From positions 1 to 12,301 of the forward strand of contig JBJEQH010000123.1 of the NCBI GenBank assembly GCA_051881655.1: DNA of 12,301 nucleotides. Direction: 5' to 3'. Below the pieces are notes generated by a model. The model was given only the letters and a program-made list of their open reading frames with translations. It was not told the origin of the DNA and searched no databases. The translations under genes and the position numbers were made by a program. This document shows positions 1-7,145 of this stretch, in pieces (the stretch's first letter is position 1; each line of letters begins with the position of its first letter). The DNA comes from Heritagella sp051881655. Its GTDB lineage: Bacteria; Bacillota; Clostridia; Oscillospirales; Acutalibacteraceae.

Positions 1-3
1 AGC

Positions 4-48
4 TTTTTTACGGGACACCTCCACCGGCAGAGCCGGTGGTTTCCGTAA
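4..48. other. Imperfect hairpin at the left edge, role unclear
   Basis: Bases 21-28 and 32-39 form a perfect 8-bp GC-rich stem with a 3-base loop. Bases 8-13 and 43-48 can pair outside it, and the T-run at 4-9 can face the A-run at 51-56. This may be a second terminator, perhaps for a convergent gene left of the window. There is no clean T-run directly after the inner stem on either strand, so the assignment is weak. Confidence 0.3.
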
Positions 49-50
49 CC

Positions 51-89
51 AAAAAAGGGTGCCGCAGAACGAATTGTTCTGCGGCACCC
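51..89 (-). terminator. Rho-independent terminator after the ABC ATPase gene
   Basis: A perfect 14-bp inverted repeat (57-70 with 76-89, loop 71-75) is followed, reading the minus strand, by six T residues (the A-run at 51-56). It lies about 35 bases past the stop codon of the ABC ATPase gene. This is a textbook intrinsic terminator and marks the 3' end of that transcript. Confidence 0.93.
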
Positions 90-124
90 CATTTCATTTG
101 GGATGATACAATTTACAAGAATGA

Positions 125-1237
125 TTAGTTCAGGATGGTCTTCTCGGTTTCCTTATCGAACACATGCATCTTGCTCATGTCGAAGCCAATCTTGATGGTA
201 TCGCCGGACTTAGCCGTGGAGGTGGGCTTTACGCGGGCGGTGATGGCGTTGCCCTCGCAGTTCAGGTACAGATAAATTTCTGCGCCCATCAGCTCGGTGA
301 CTTCCACGCTGGCCTCTGCTACAGCACCATTGGCCGCTGCCAGGAACTCGGGATCATCGTTGACGTTCTCAGGACGGATGCCGAATACGACTTCCTTGCC
401 GACATACTCTTCCAGAGTGGTGCCTTCCGCCTTGTCAGCCGGCACATCCAAGGTGCAGCCGCCGAAGGTCAGGGTCAGGCCCTTGTCGCTCTTGCCGACG
501 GTAGCATCGACAAAGTTCATCTGGGGAGATCCCATGAAGCCCGCTACGAACTCGTTGCAAGGCAGATCATACAGGTTCTGAGGCGTATCAACCTGCTGAA
601 TGAAGCCGTCCTTCATAACCACGATGCGGTCGCCCATGGTCATAGCCTCAGTCTGGTCATGCGTAACATAGATGAAGGTGGTGCCCAGTCTCTGATGCAG
701 CTTGGCAATCTCGGTTCTCATCTGAGCACGCAGCTTGGCGTCCAGGTTGGACAGCGGTTCGTCGAGCAGGAAGACCTTCGGGTCACGAACGATAGCACGG
801 CCCAGAGCCACACGCTGTCTCTGACCACCGGACAGAGCCTTCGGCTTTCTGTCGAGCAGGTGAGAGATGTCCAGAATACGGGCGGCTTCTTCTACACGGC
901 GCTTGATCTCATCCTTCGGAGTCTTGCGCAGCTTCAGGCCGAACGCCATGTTGTCAAACACGGTCATATGGGGATACAGAGCATAGTTCTGGAACACCAT
1001 GGCGATATCACGATCCTTCGGAGCGATATCGTTGGACAGGGTATCGCCGATGTACAGCTCGCCCTTGGAAATTTCTTCCAGACCGGCGATCATGCGCAGG
1101 GTGGTGGACTTACCGCAGCCGGAAGGACCAACGAGGATGATAAACTCCTTATCGGCAATTTCCAGGCAGAAATCGGTAACAGCCGTTACGCCACCGGAAT
1201 AAATCTTATAGACGTTTTTCAAAGTTACGCTTGCCAT
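125..1237 (-). CDS. ugpC: Sugar ABC transporter ATP-binding protein, UgpC/MsmK/MalK family
   Basis: This is a cytoplasmic ATPase that powers CUT1-type ABC importers of sugars or glycerol phosphate. The 370-residue product has Walker A GPSGCGKST (37-45), Q-loop Q83, signature LSGGQ (135-139), Walker B VFLLDE (155-160) and switch H193 in THDQTEA. A C-terminal OB/TOBE regulatory region runs from about 235, including the FGIRPEN segment near 285-291. Length matches the family. The start at 1237 is chosen because a full AGGAGG lies 6 bases upstream and the family begins with a short strand like MASVTLKNVYK; the frame stays open further upstream but has no such site. No permease or binding-protein gene is adjacent, and it has its own promoter and terminator. 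That suggests an orphan ATPase serving several transporters, as shown for MsmK in streptococci. The exact substrate cannot be told from sequence. Confidence 0.95.
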   Translation of the reverse strand: MASVTLKNVYKIYSGGVTAVTDFCLEIADKEFIILVGPSGCGKSTTLRMIAGLEEISKGELYIGDTLSNDIAPKDRDIAMVFQNYALYPHMTVFDNMAFGLKLRKTPKDEIKRRVEEAARILDISHLLDRKPKALSGGQRQRVALGRAIVRDPKVFLLDEPLSNLDAKLRAQMRTEIAKLHQRLGTTFIYVTHDQTEAMTMGDRIVVMKDGFIQQVDTPQNLYDLPCNEFVAGFMGSPQMNFVDATVGKSDKGLTLTFGGCTLDVPADKAEGTTLEEYVGKEVVFGIRPENVNDDPEFLAAANGAVAEASVEVTELMGAEIYLYLNCEGNAITARVKPTSTAKSGDTIKIGFDMSKMHVFDKETEKTILN

Positions 1238-1320
1238 AATAGACCTCCTGAAACCTTTGTTTTGATTTTTGCTTATTTTCCAGATACAACTCCATATCCA
1301 TAAGCATCCGTCTGGTTGAT

Positions 1321-1349
1321 AGTATAACAAATTTATCGGAAAATGGATA
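1321..1349 (-). promoter_or_regulatory. Probable sigma-A promoter of the ABC ATPase gene
   Basis: On the minus strand the -10 is TATACT (1321-1326), preceded by the extended -10 TG (TGTTATACT). The -35 candidate TATCCA (1344-1349), at 17-bp spacing, is poor. Together with the AT-rich surroundings this fits an extended -10 promoter giving a leader of about 75 nt. The intergenic stretch 1238-1431 shows no other gene, no clear catabolite-repression site, and no obvious terminator for the upstream pseudouridine synthase gene, so readthrough from that gene is possible. Confidence 0.5.
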
Positions 1350-1431
1350 GGTTTTAATTGCCCAAACTTTCCGTTCGTTGTTTAGCAAAAACACCTAATC
1401 CCCAATTTTGAGCCCGTCACACTGAGCGATT

Positions 1432-2160
1432 TCAACAAAAGTCGTGCAAAAACAATTGGTTCCGCTCCTCTTTTGTCAGCTCTCTGGCCTCTCCCGGAGC
1501 GAGATTTTCGTCAAGATTCACAATTCCGATCTGAATTCTTTTGAGAGCGACCACCTGTTTTCCGCATTTTTCGAACATTCTTTTTACCTGATGGAACTTT
1601 CCCTCGTGCAAAGTGACCCGCGCCGTGCGTCCGTCCGGGGTCGCGGGCTCCATTTTTGCCGGCAAACTGACAAAATCCCCCAGGTCCATTCCCTGGGCAA
1701 ACTGCCACTGGTCCTCCCCGTCCACCGGGCGGTCCAGCTGCGCCAGATACACCTTGTCCACATGACTTTTGGGCGACAGCATCCGGTGGGCAAATTCCCC
1801 GTCGTCGGTCAGCACCAGAAAACCGGTGGTATCCTTGTCCAGCCGGCCGGCCGGGAAAATCCCGGGGCGCTGCCACCGCCCGGGCAGCAGGTCCACCACC
1901 GTCTGCGCCCGGGGATCCCGCGCCGCCGACAGCACCCCCGCGGGCTTGTTCATCATCAGGTACAGATACCGGCCTCCCGGCAGCGCTTCACCTTTTACAC
2001 AGATCCGGTCCCGGTCCGGGTCGGCCTTCTCCTCCGGGCGTCTGACCGTCTGGCCGTTCACCGTCACCTGGCCCGAGCGGATCAGCTTTCCCGCTTCCTT
2101 CCGGCTTCCGATGTGATTCAGCACCAAAATCCGGTCCAGCCGCTCTTTTTTGCCCTCCAT
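1432..2160 (-). CDS. rsuA: 16S rRNA pseudouridine synthase, RsuA family
   Basis: The protein would convert a uridine in small-subunit rRNA to pseudouridine (U516 in E. coli for RsuA). The 242-residue product opens with an S4 RNA-binding domain (about 5-60, RLDRILVLNHIGSRKEAGKL). Then come the NKPAG motif (71-75), the catalytic motif GRLDKDTTG with Asp108, and the RsuA-type segment EGKFHQVKRMF (186-196). The DKDTTG form and the length favour RsuA over RluB. The start at 2160 has a purine-rich GGGGGAG site upstream and directly precedes the S4 domain; an upstream in-frame start would overlap the promoter. The gene lies 89 bases after the DUF4830-like gene and has its own promoter, so it is probably transcribed at least partly alone. 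Confidence 0.9.
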   Translation of the reverse strand: MEGKKERLDRILVLNHIGSRKEAGKLIRSGQVTVNGQTVRRPEEKADPDRDRICVKGEALPGGRYLYLMMNKPAGVLSAARDPRAQTVVDLLPGRWQRPGIFPAGRLDKDTTGFLVLTDDGEFAHRMLSPKSHVDKVYLAQLDRPVDGEDQWQFAQGMDLGDFVSLPAKMEPATPDGRTARVTLHEGKFHQVKRMFEKCGKQVVALKRIQIGIVNLDENLAPGEARELTKEERNQLFLHDFC

Positions 2161-2191
2161 TTCTTCTCCCCCCGCTGCTTTTCTCGGGTCT

Positions 2192-2220
2192 ATTATACCG
2201 TTTTCCTCCTCCGGCGGCAA
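2192..2220 (-). promoter_or_regulatory. Sigma-A promoter of the pseudouridine synthase gene
   Basis: On the minus strand, TTGCCG (2215-2220) and a perfect TATAAT (2192-2197) are separated by exactly 17 bp. Transcription would begin near 2185, leaving a short leader of about 25 nt before the rsuA start at 2160. Confidence 0.72.
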
Positions 2221-2249
2221 GCGGCTGCGCAGGAATCCTTCTCCGCTTT

Positions 2250-2747
2250 TTATTCCGCCCGGCTCTGCGGCGCGCTTTCCTCCACAGAGGATAACTCTTC
2301 GGCGGGATTTTCCACCGGCCCGGCAAATCCGGTTAAAAACCCATCCAGTTCCACCGTATCCAGATCCCCGCCGATCACCTTCCCCTCAAAGACCAGCACC
2401 ACCGCCTGCACGGTCCAATTGGGGTCCGGGAAATTGGTCACGCGGTAGGTGTACTGCTCCACGGTTTTTCCCGCGAAGGGCAGCAGATCCATCCCCTGCT
2501 CCCGCTGAATTTCGTTATAAGCGGTGTAAATCTCGTCAAAGGATTCCGGGATCTCCAGCTGGCGAAAGTGAATCTCCGGCATTTCCACTTCCCATCCGTA
2601 CTGCAGCAAAAAGGCGGCCCGCTGGTCGGCCGTCTCCCCTGAAAAGGAAAACGGTGTTTCGCTCTCCTCCTCCTGAAGGCCGCTCTCCGGCGCCTGTGCC
2701 CGGTCGGGACGGACGTACAGCCACAGGGCCGTCAGCCCGGCGAGCAC
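2250..2747 (-). CDS. DUF4830-like membrane-anchored protein, start probably frameshifted
   Basis: Function is unknown. The core (LLQYGWEVEMPEIHFRQLEIP, then FDEIYTAYNEIQREQGMDL, then GKTVEQYTYRVTNFPDPNW) resembles the DUF4830 family of small Firmicute proteins. The GTG at 2747 has no Shine-Dalgarno and cuts into a hydrophobic stretch. The frame stays open upstream to 2838 and encodes KIKQSLKPNKKRLITLCLVL, a typical positive-then-hydrophobic signal anchor, but contains no ATG, GTG or TTG there. A well-placed ATG at 2805 follows GGAGAGG but is one base out of frame. Removing one G at 2802/2803 would give a natural start MKIKQSL. So the gene is either frameshifted, mis-sequenced, or started in an unusual way. 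The tail (about residue 145 on) is acidic and low in complexity. Confidence 0.7.
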   Translation of the reverse strand: MLAGLTALWLYVRPDRAQAPESGLQEEESETPFSFSGETADQRAAFLLQYGWEVEMPEIHFRQLEIPESFDEIYTAYNEIQREQGMDLLPFAGKTVEQYTYRVTNFPDPNWTVQAVVLVFEGKVIGGDLDTVELDGFLTGFAGPVENPAEELSSVEESAPQSRAE

Positions 2748-2887
2748 CAGGCACAGGGTGATCAGCCGCTTTTTATTGGGTTTCAGGGACTGCTTGATCT
2801 TCCATGCTCCTCTCCGATTGGATTTCCTTCCTATTTATATAGGGGTTTCCCTCCTCTCATGAGCAGAAAGAGATATCCCGCGCTCTC

Positions 2888-2931
2888 CAAAAAGGAAGCC
2901 GCCGCATCCCGATGGGGATACGGCGGTCCTT
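2888..2931 (-). terminator. Rho-independent terminator of the hdr-flx-frd operon
   Basis: An inverted repeat (2899-2904 with 2921-2926, then 2906-2910 with 2915-2919 after one mismatch) is followed on the minus strand by CTTCCTTTTT (from 2898 down to 2889). Bases 2892-2896 can also pair with 2927-2931. It begins 3 bases after the flavoprotein stop codon, so it closes the nine-gene operon. Confidence 0.8.
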
Positions 2932-2933
2932 AT

Positions 2934-4568
2934 TTACAGATAGGATTTACAGTTCTGCGGGCTTTTGCGCGCGTAATGGGGCAGCAGAAGGGGCGATGCC
3001 TCCCCGGGCTGTATCCCGGCCTGCTCCAGTTCCCGGGCATAGTCCCGGATGTGCTGCAGTCCGGCTTTTCCGGGCTGCACGGTGCGGGCCCGGGCCGCAG
3101 CGGCTTTTCCGGCCTGGCGGCCGAAAACGATCACATCCAGAAGGGAATTGCCCATCAGGCGGTTGCGCCCGTGAATACCTCCCACCACCTCACCGGCGGC
3201 CAGCAGGTTGCCCACGTTCTTCACAAAGCCGTCGCAGTCGATCTCCACGCCGCCGTTCTGATAATGCAGGGTGGGATAGACCAGAATGGGCTCTTTGCGC
3301 ATATCCACCCCGTAATTCAGGAACATCCGCAGCATGGCGGGGACGCTCTTTTCAATCGTCCCCTCACCGTGGATCAGCTCGATCATCGGGGTATCCAGCC
3401 ACACGGCCCGGCCGCCGGGGGTGGGCACGCCCATGTCCCGGTCGGTACACTCCCGGATGATAGCGGCGGCGGCCACATCACGGGTTTCCAGCGGGTGCAT
3501 AAATGCCTGACCCTCGCGGTTGACCAGCATGGCGCCCACCGAGCGCACCTTCTCCGTGACCAGCGCCCCAAAAATCTGCGGCGGATAGGCCGCGCCCGTG
3601 GGATGGTACTGGATGGTATCGGGGTACAGAAGCGGGGCCCCCGCCCGATAGGCCAGCACCAGCCCGTCCGCCGTGGCGCCGTAGTGGTTGCTGGTGGGGA
3701 AGCCCTGATAGTGCAGCCGCCCGGCCCCGCCGGTGGCCAGGATGACGGTTTTGGCCAGGGCGGTCAGGTACTCGCCCGTCTCCAGGTTGAGCAGTACGGC
3801 ACCTGCGGCCTGTCCCTTTTCGTCCTTCAGCAGCTCCACCGCCGCCGTGAACTCCAATACCGGGATTCCCCGGTTCTGCACCTCGTCCCGCAGGGTGCGC
3901 ATAATCTCGGCCCCGGTGTAGTCCGCGCAGGCGTGCATGCGCTTGCGCGAGGTGCCTCCGCCGTGGGTGGTCACCATGGTGCCGTCCCCCGTTTTATCGA
4001 ACATCACGCCCAGATGCTCCAGCCAGGCGATGGCATCGGGGGCCTCCATGACCAGACGGCGCAGCAATTCCGGACGGGCGGCAAAATGCCCTCCGCCGAA
4101 CGCATCCAGATAGTGGCGCACCGGGCTGTCGTTCTCCTTGTCCGCGGCCTGAATGCCGCCCTCGGCCATCATGGTGTTGGCGTCACCCATGCGCAGCTTG
4201 GTGGCGATCAGCACCCGGGCCCCGGCCTGCTCGGCCTCCAGTGCCGCGGCGCAGCCGGCCCCACCGGCGCCGATAATCAGCACATCCGCCTGATAATCGG
4301 GCTCTCTCCCCTCCAGGGAAACCCCCAGCAGCCGGGAATTGGCCTGCAGCAGATTCCCCAGCTCCTTTGGCACCCGGGTCCCGCGGCTGGGGCCCGCCTG
4401 CAGGACGGTAAAGCCGTCCTCCCGGTAATCCGGGTGGTACCGCCGCAGCAGCTCGTCCTTCTCTCCGGCCGTCATGCGCCGGGGCTCCTCCTGCATACGG
4501 GCCTGCCGGGTGGCCTGTACCTTCTCCATCGAAAGGGCCATGCCCTGCGGTTTTGTCTGTTTCTCCAT
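2934..4568 (-). CDS. Fumarate reductase-like flavoprotein (FrdA/SdhA/TfrA family), soluble type
   Basis: Likely catalytic subunit reducing fumarate (or a related enoate) to succinate in the cytoplasm. The 544-residue product has a Rossmann motif GAGGAG (100-105), then NTMMAEGG (131-138), HPTG (322-325), TEKVRS (338-343), RD (363-364), PTLHYQNGG (432-440) and NRLMGNS (469-475). Aligned by eye to E. coli FrdA, H322, T338/E339, R363, H435 and R470 match the dicarboxylate-binding and proton-donor residues (H232, T244/E245, R287, H355, R390). The histidine that binds FAD covalently in FrdA/SdhA is Asn131 here, so FAD should be non-covalent, as in soluble family members. About 90 residues precede the FAD domain, which is unusual. 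The start at 4568 has an AAAGGA site; Met10 and Met14 are alternatives. It is the last operon gene, 27 nt after its iron-sulfur partner. No membrane anchor subunit is present. Confidence 0.88.
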   Translation of the reverse strand: MEKQTKPQGMALSMEKVQATRQARMQEEPRRMTAGEKDELLRRYHPDYREDGFTVLQAGPSRGTRVPKELGNLLQANSRLLGVSLEGREPDYQADVLIIGAGGAGCAAALEAEQAGARVLIATKLRMGDANTMMAEGGIQAADKENDSPVRHYLDAFGGGHFAARPELLRRLVMEAPDAIAWLEHLGVMFDKTGDGTMVTTHGGGTSRKRMHACADYTGAEIMRTLRDEVQNRGIPVLEFTAAVELLKDEKGQAAGAVLLNLETGEYLTALAKTVILATGGAGRLHYQGFPTSNHYGATADGLVLAYRAGAPLLYPDTIQYHPTGAAYPPQIFGALVTEKVRSVGAMLVNREGQAFMHPLETRDVAAAAIIRECTDRDMGVPTPGGRAVWLDTPMIELIHGEGTIEKSVPAMLRMFLNYGVDMRKEPILVYPTLHYQNGGVEIDCDGFVKNVGNLLAAGEVVGGIHGRNRLMGNSLLDVIVFGRQAGKAAAARARTVQPGKAGLQHIRDYARELEQAGIQPGEASPLLLPHYARKSPQNCKSYL

Positions 4569-4595
4569 ACGCTCTCTGTCCTTTCGCGCCGCCGC

Positions 4596-5270
4596 TTATT
4601 TCTCAATATCGCGGGTATTGTACAGTTCCTGCATCTCTTCCACCGGCTTTTGCATCATCTGTTCCATCTGCCCGTCAAACTGCCCGGCCTCAATCTCCTG
4701 TACCCGGGCCTTTACATGGGCGCTGGGCGGCAGCACATACCGCCCGGTCAGGCGGCGGGCCAGTTCGCCCACCATGGGGTGGGAAATCCCCGCCGGACAG
4801 CGGGACATACAGATGCCGCAGCCCACACAGTCAAACGACAGGCGGGCGCACTCCTCAAAATCGCCCCGCTGGGCGCTGGCGATATACTGCATCACCGGCA
4901 GCCCCTGGGGGCAGCCCCGGGTGCAGGCATTGCAGCCGATGCAGCTGTAAATCTCGGGGTACAGCTCCATCATCACCCGGCTGTCGGCCTTCAGATCCTC
5001 CAGACGGTAGGCGCGCTTATCCGAGGGGTAAAAGGGAAGAGAGGCCACATACATATTGTCCTGCACCTGGGTGGAACAGGCCAGCGCCGTTTTCAGCTCG
5101 TTGCTGCCCTTTATCCGGTAAATCACCGCACAGGCGCCGCAGAAGCCGTGGCGGCAGCCACAGCCCCGCACCAGCTCGTACCCAGCGTATTCCATGGCCG
5201 CCATAATGGTCAGATCGGCCGGTACCTGATACCGTTTTCCGAAAAAGAACACATTTGCCGTTTCGCTCAT
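4596..5270 (-). CDS. SdhB/FrdB-like iron-sulfur subunit (2Fe-2S plus two 4Fe-4S)
   Basis: Electron-transfer partner of the flavoprotein encoded next. The 224-residue product starts with a plant-type ferredoxin domain with CxCx4CxxC (C37, C39, C44, C47) and C65 for a 2Fe-2S cluster. An alpha-helical ferredoxin domain follows, with CIGCNACTRGCP (C110, C113, C116, C120) and CVGCGICMSRCP (C148, C151, C154, C158). Both are regular CX2CX2CX3CP sets, so two 4Fe-4S clusters are expected rather than the 4Fe-4S plus 3Fe-4S pair of respiratory complexes. The protein ends in a helical tail without the CCG domains found in archaeal thiol:fumarate reductase subunit TfrB. The start at 5270 has a GGAGG site and lies 13 nt after the flxA stop. 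Without a membrane anchor gene, electrons probably come from the neighbouring Hdr-Flx proteins, which is inference. Confidence 0.88.
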   Translation of the reverse strand: MSETANVFFFGKRYQVPADLTIMAAMEYAGYELVRGCGCRHGFCGACAVIYRIKGSNELKTALACSTQVQDNMYVASLPFYPSDKRAYRLEDLKADSRVMMELYPEIYSCIGCNACTRGCPQGLPVMQYIASAQRGDFEECARLSFDCVGCGICMSRCPAGISHPMVGELARRLTGRYVLPPSAHVKARVQEIEAGQFDGQMEQMMQKPVEEMQELYNTRDIEK

Positions 5271-5283
5271 CTTGGTTCCTCCG

Positions 5284-6117
5284 TCAATACTCGTCGGGCA
5301 GCTCGTCAATCTCGTCCATGCGGAAAACCGGGCCGTCCTTGCACACATATTTGCTGCCGATGTTGCAGCGCCCGCATTTTCCGATGCCGCATTTCATGCG
5401 CAGCTCCAGGGTGGTGTAAATCTGCTCTTTGGTAAAGCCCATTTCCTGCAACGCCGTCAGCACAAACTTGATCATGATGGGCGGGCCGCACACCAGCACG
5501 GTCTGGGACAGACTCAGGGGCAGCTCCTTTACATACGAGGGCACAAACCCCACATGGCCGTCCCATCCCTCCTGCGGACGGTCAATGGTCAGATACACCT
5601 GCATGTCCTTCTGCTGCTTCCACAGCGTTTCGATCTCCTCCAGGCCGACCAGATCCTCCCGGGAACGGGAACCGTACACGACGGTGACCTTGCCGTATTC
5701 CTCCCGGCGGTCCAGCACATAGCGGATCACCGACCGCAGGGGCGCCAGGCCGATTCCCCCGGCGATAAACAGCAGGTCCCTGCCCTTCAGCTCCGTGTGA
5801 ACCGGAAACGCATTGCCGTACGGCCCGCGCACGGTGACGAAATCGCCCGCCTGCAGGTCGTGCAGCTTTTCCGTCAGGCTGCCGCAGCGCTTGATGCTGA
5901 ACTCCTGATAGTCCTCCTGGGTGGGAGAGGAGGTGATGGAGAACATGGCTTCGCCCGCACCGGGCACCCCGATCATGGCGCACTGGCCGGGCTCGTGCCG
6001 GAACAGCTTGCCGCCCTCCGGCTTTTCGATCCGGAACGTGCGCACATCCGGCGTCTGCACCGTCACCGCCGTGATCTTTCCCACCTGGGGGATCAGCTTT
6101 TCCCCGCCGTTACACAT
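5284..6117 (-). CDS. flxA: FlxA-like NAD(P)H/FAD oxidoreductase subunit
   Basis: Probable entry point of the complex, oxidising NADH with FAD and passing electrons to a 2Fe-2S cluster. The 277-residue product is a ferredoxin-NADP reductase fold of the AsrB/PyrK/hydrogenase-gamma type. It has an FAD-binding segment around FSITSSP (59-65) and RGPYGNAFP (97-105), the NAD motif AGGIGLAPLRS (119-129) and VCGPP (209-213). A C-terminal cluster motif carries C243, C248, C251 and C259 (CGIGKCGRC then VC). The start at 6117 follows GAGGAGG and overlaps the flxB stop by 8 nt (ATGTGTAA), indicating translational coupling. In Desulfovibrio, FlxABCD-HdrABC is described as an NADH dehydrogenase/heterodisulfide reductase, which supports NADH as donor. 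NADPH is not excluded by sequence. Confidence 0.9.
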   Translation of the reverse strand: MCNGGEKLIPQVGKITAVTVQTPDVRTFRIEKPEGGKLFRHEPGQCAMIGVPGAGEAMFSITSSPTQEDYQEFSIKRCGSLTEKLHDLQAGDFVTVRGPYGNAFPVHTELKGRDLLFIAGGIGLAPLRSVIRYVLDRREEYGKVTVVYGSRSREDLVGLEEIETLWKQQKDMQVYLTIDRPQEGWDGHVGFVPSYVKELPLSLSQTVLVCGPPIMIKFVLTALQEMGFTKEQIYTTLELRMKCGIGKCGRCNIGSKYVCKDGPVFRMDEIDELPDEY

Positions 6118-7141
6118 GGGCCTCCTCCTCTCGCATCTCCCGCAGAACCTTGACAATACTCAGTCCGGACGGGCAGCGGGTCACGCACCGTCCGCATCCC
6201 ACGCAGCCGTACAGGCCGCCGTTGTTTTCCACCGAATAGACCAGCTTGTGCATAAACCGCTGGCGGTAGCGCTGCATCTGGGTCGTGCGGTTGTTCCCCG
6301 CCGACATCATGGTAAAATCCGAATACATGCACGAATCCCAGCACCGGTAGTGGATGTATCCCCGGCCGGTGTCGTAATCCCGGATATCATAGCACTGGCA
6401 GGTGGGGCATACAAAGGTACAGGTGCCGCACCCCAGGCACCCCTGCGCCAGCTTTTCCCAGCGGGGGTCCTCAAACCGGCGGGCCGTCTGTCCGGCGCCC
6501 CACCCCTGCAGCGGCAGATTCCCAAGGGGCAGCCGGGCGGCAATCTGCCGGATTTTCTCCTTTTCCTCTTCGCAGGGCACCGCATCGCCCTCCCGGAAAA
6601 AGGAGGCGAACCGTGCTAAAAAAGCGCGCCCCTTCTCCGTTTTCTCTTCCCAGTACCAGGCGTTCTCTCCCTCGGTCACCGCCACATCCCCGGGCGGCTC
6701 GGCCGGATCATGGCCGAACACGGTGCAGAAGCAGGCCGTATCCGGTCTCCGGCAGGAGAGCGACAGCAAAATCCCGTGCTGGCGGCGGGCCTGATAAAAG
6801 GTGTCGGTGTTTTCTCTCAGGAAAACCTCGTCCAGCACCTCCAGGGCGTGTACATCACAGCCGCGGATGCCGAAAACGGCGAAGTCCTCCTGTGCGCGCG
6901 CCGCCGGGGCAATGGCAATCCCGGGGCCGTCCGTTTTTATGGTGTACAGGGTTTCGCACTGGGGAAAAAACAGGTCCTTGGGCGAAATTCCCGTGCGCAC
7001 CGAAGAGAGTGCGGGTGTTTCCTCCCCGGTATAGCGGGCGAAGGCCGTGGTTTCCCCTTTCTCCACCGGCAAAAACAGGGGCATTTCCCCGCTGACGGCC
7101 TGCAAAAACGCCGCCAGCCGGTCTTTTTCCATGATCTTCAT
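6110..7141 (-). CDS. flxB: FlxB-like 4Fe-4S dicluster protein (AsrA/hydrogenase beta-like)
   Basis: Electron carrier that pairs with the FAD/NAD subunit encoded next, as AsrA pairs with AsrB and the beta with the gamma subunit of sulfhydrogenases. The 343-residue product has an N-terminal domain with GIRGCDVHAL (C95), C130 and CFC (C137, C139). The C-terminus has two ferredoxin motifs: CLGCGTCTFVCP (C235, C238, C241, C245) and CVGCGRCVTRCP (C313, C316, C319, C323). The four N-terminal cysteines could hold a further cluster, which is inference. The start at 7141 has GGAAGGGG upstream and lies 4 nt after the flxC stop; Met4 is an alternative. The letters B and C are given by position next to flxA and by domain type, so they could be swapped relative to other published nomenclature. 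Confidence 0.82.
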   Translation of the reverse strand: MKIMEKDRLAAFLQAVSGEMPLFLPVEKGETTAFARYTGEETPALSSVRTGISPKDLFFPQCETLYTIKTDGPGIAIAPAARAQEDFAVFGIRGCDVHALEVLDEVFLRENTDTFYQARRQHGILLSLSCRRPDTACFCTVFGHDPAEPPGDVAVTEGENAWYWEEKTEKGRAFLARFASFFREGDAVPCEEEKEKIRQIAARLPLGNLPLQGWGAGQTARRFEDPRWEKLAQGCLGCGTCTFVCPTCQCYDIRDYDTGRGYIHYRCWDSCMYSDFTMMSAGNNRTTQMQRYRQRFMHKLVYSVENNGGLYGCVGCGRCVTRCPSGLSIVKVLREMREEEAHV

Positions 7142-7145
7142 CGGT

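Noticed and set aside
2859..5435. An 858-codon open frame on the plus strand
   Set aside because: It lies opposite the frdA and frdB-like genes, whose minus-strand products have clear family motifs. The plus-strand translation is rich in His, Gly, Gln and Pro without any domain, as expected from an antisense frame in GC-rich DNA.
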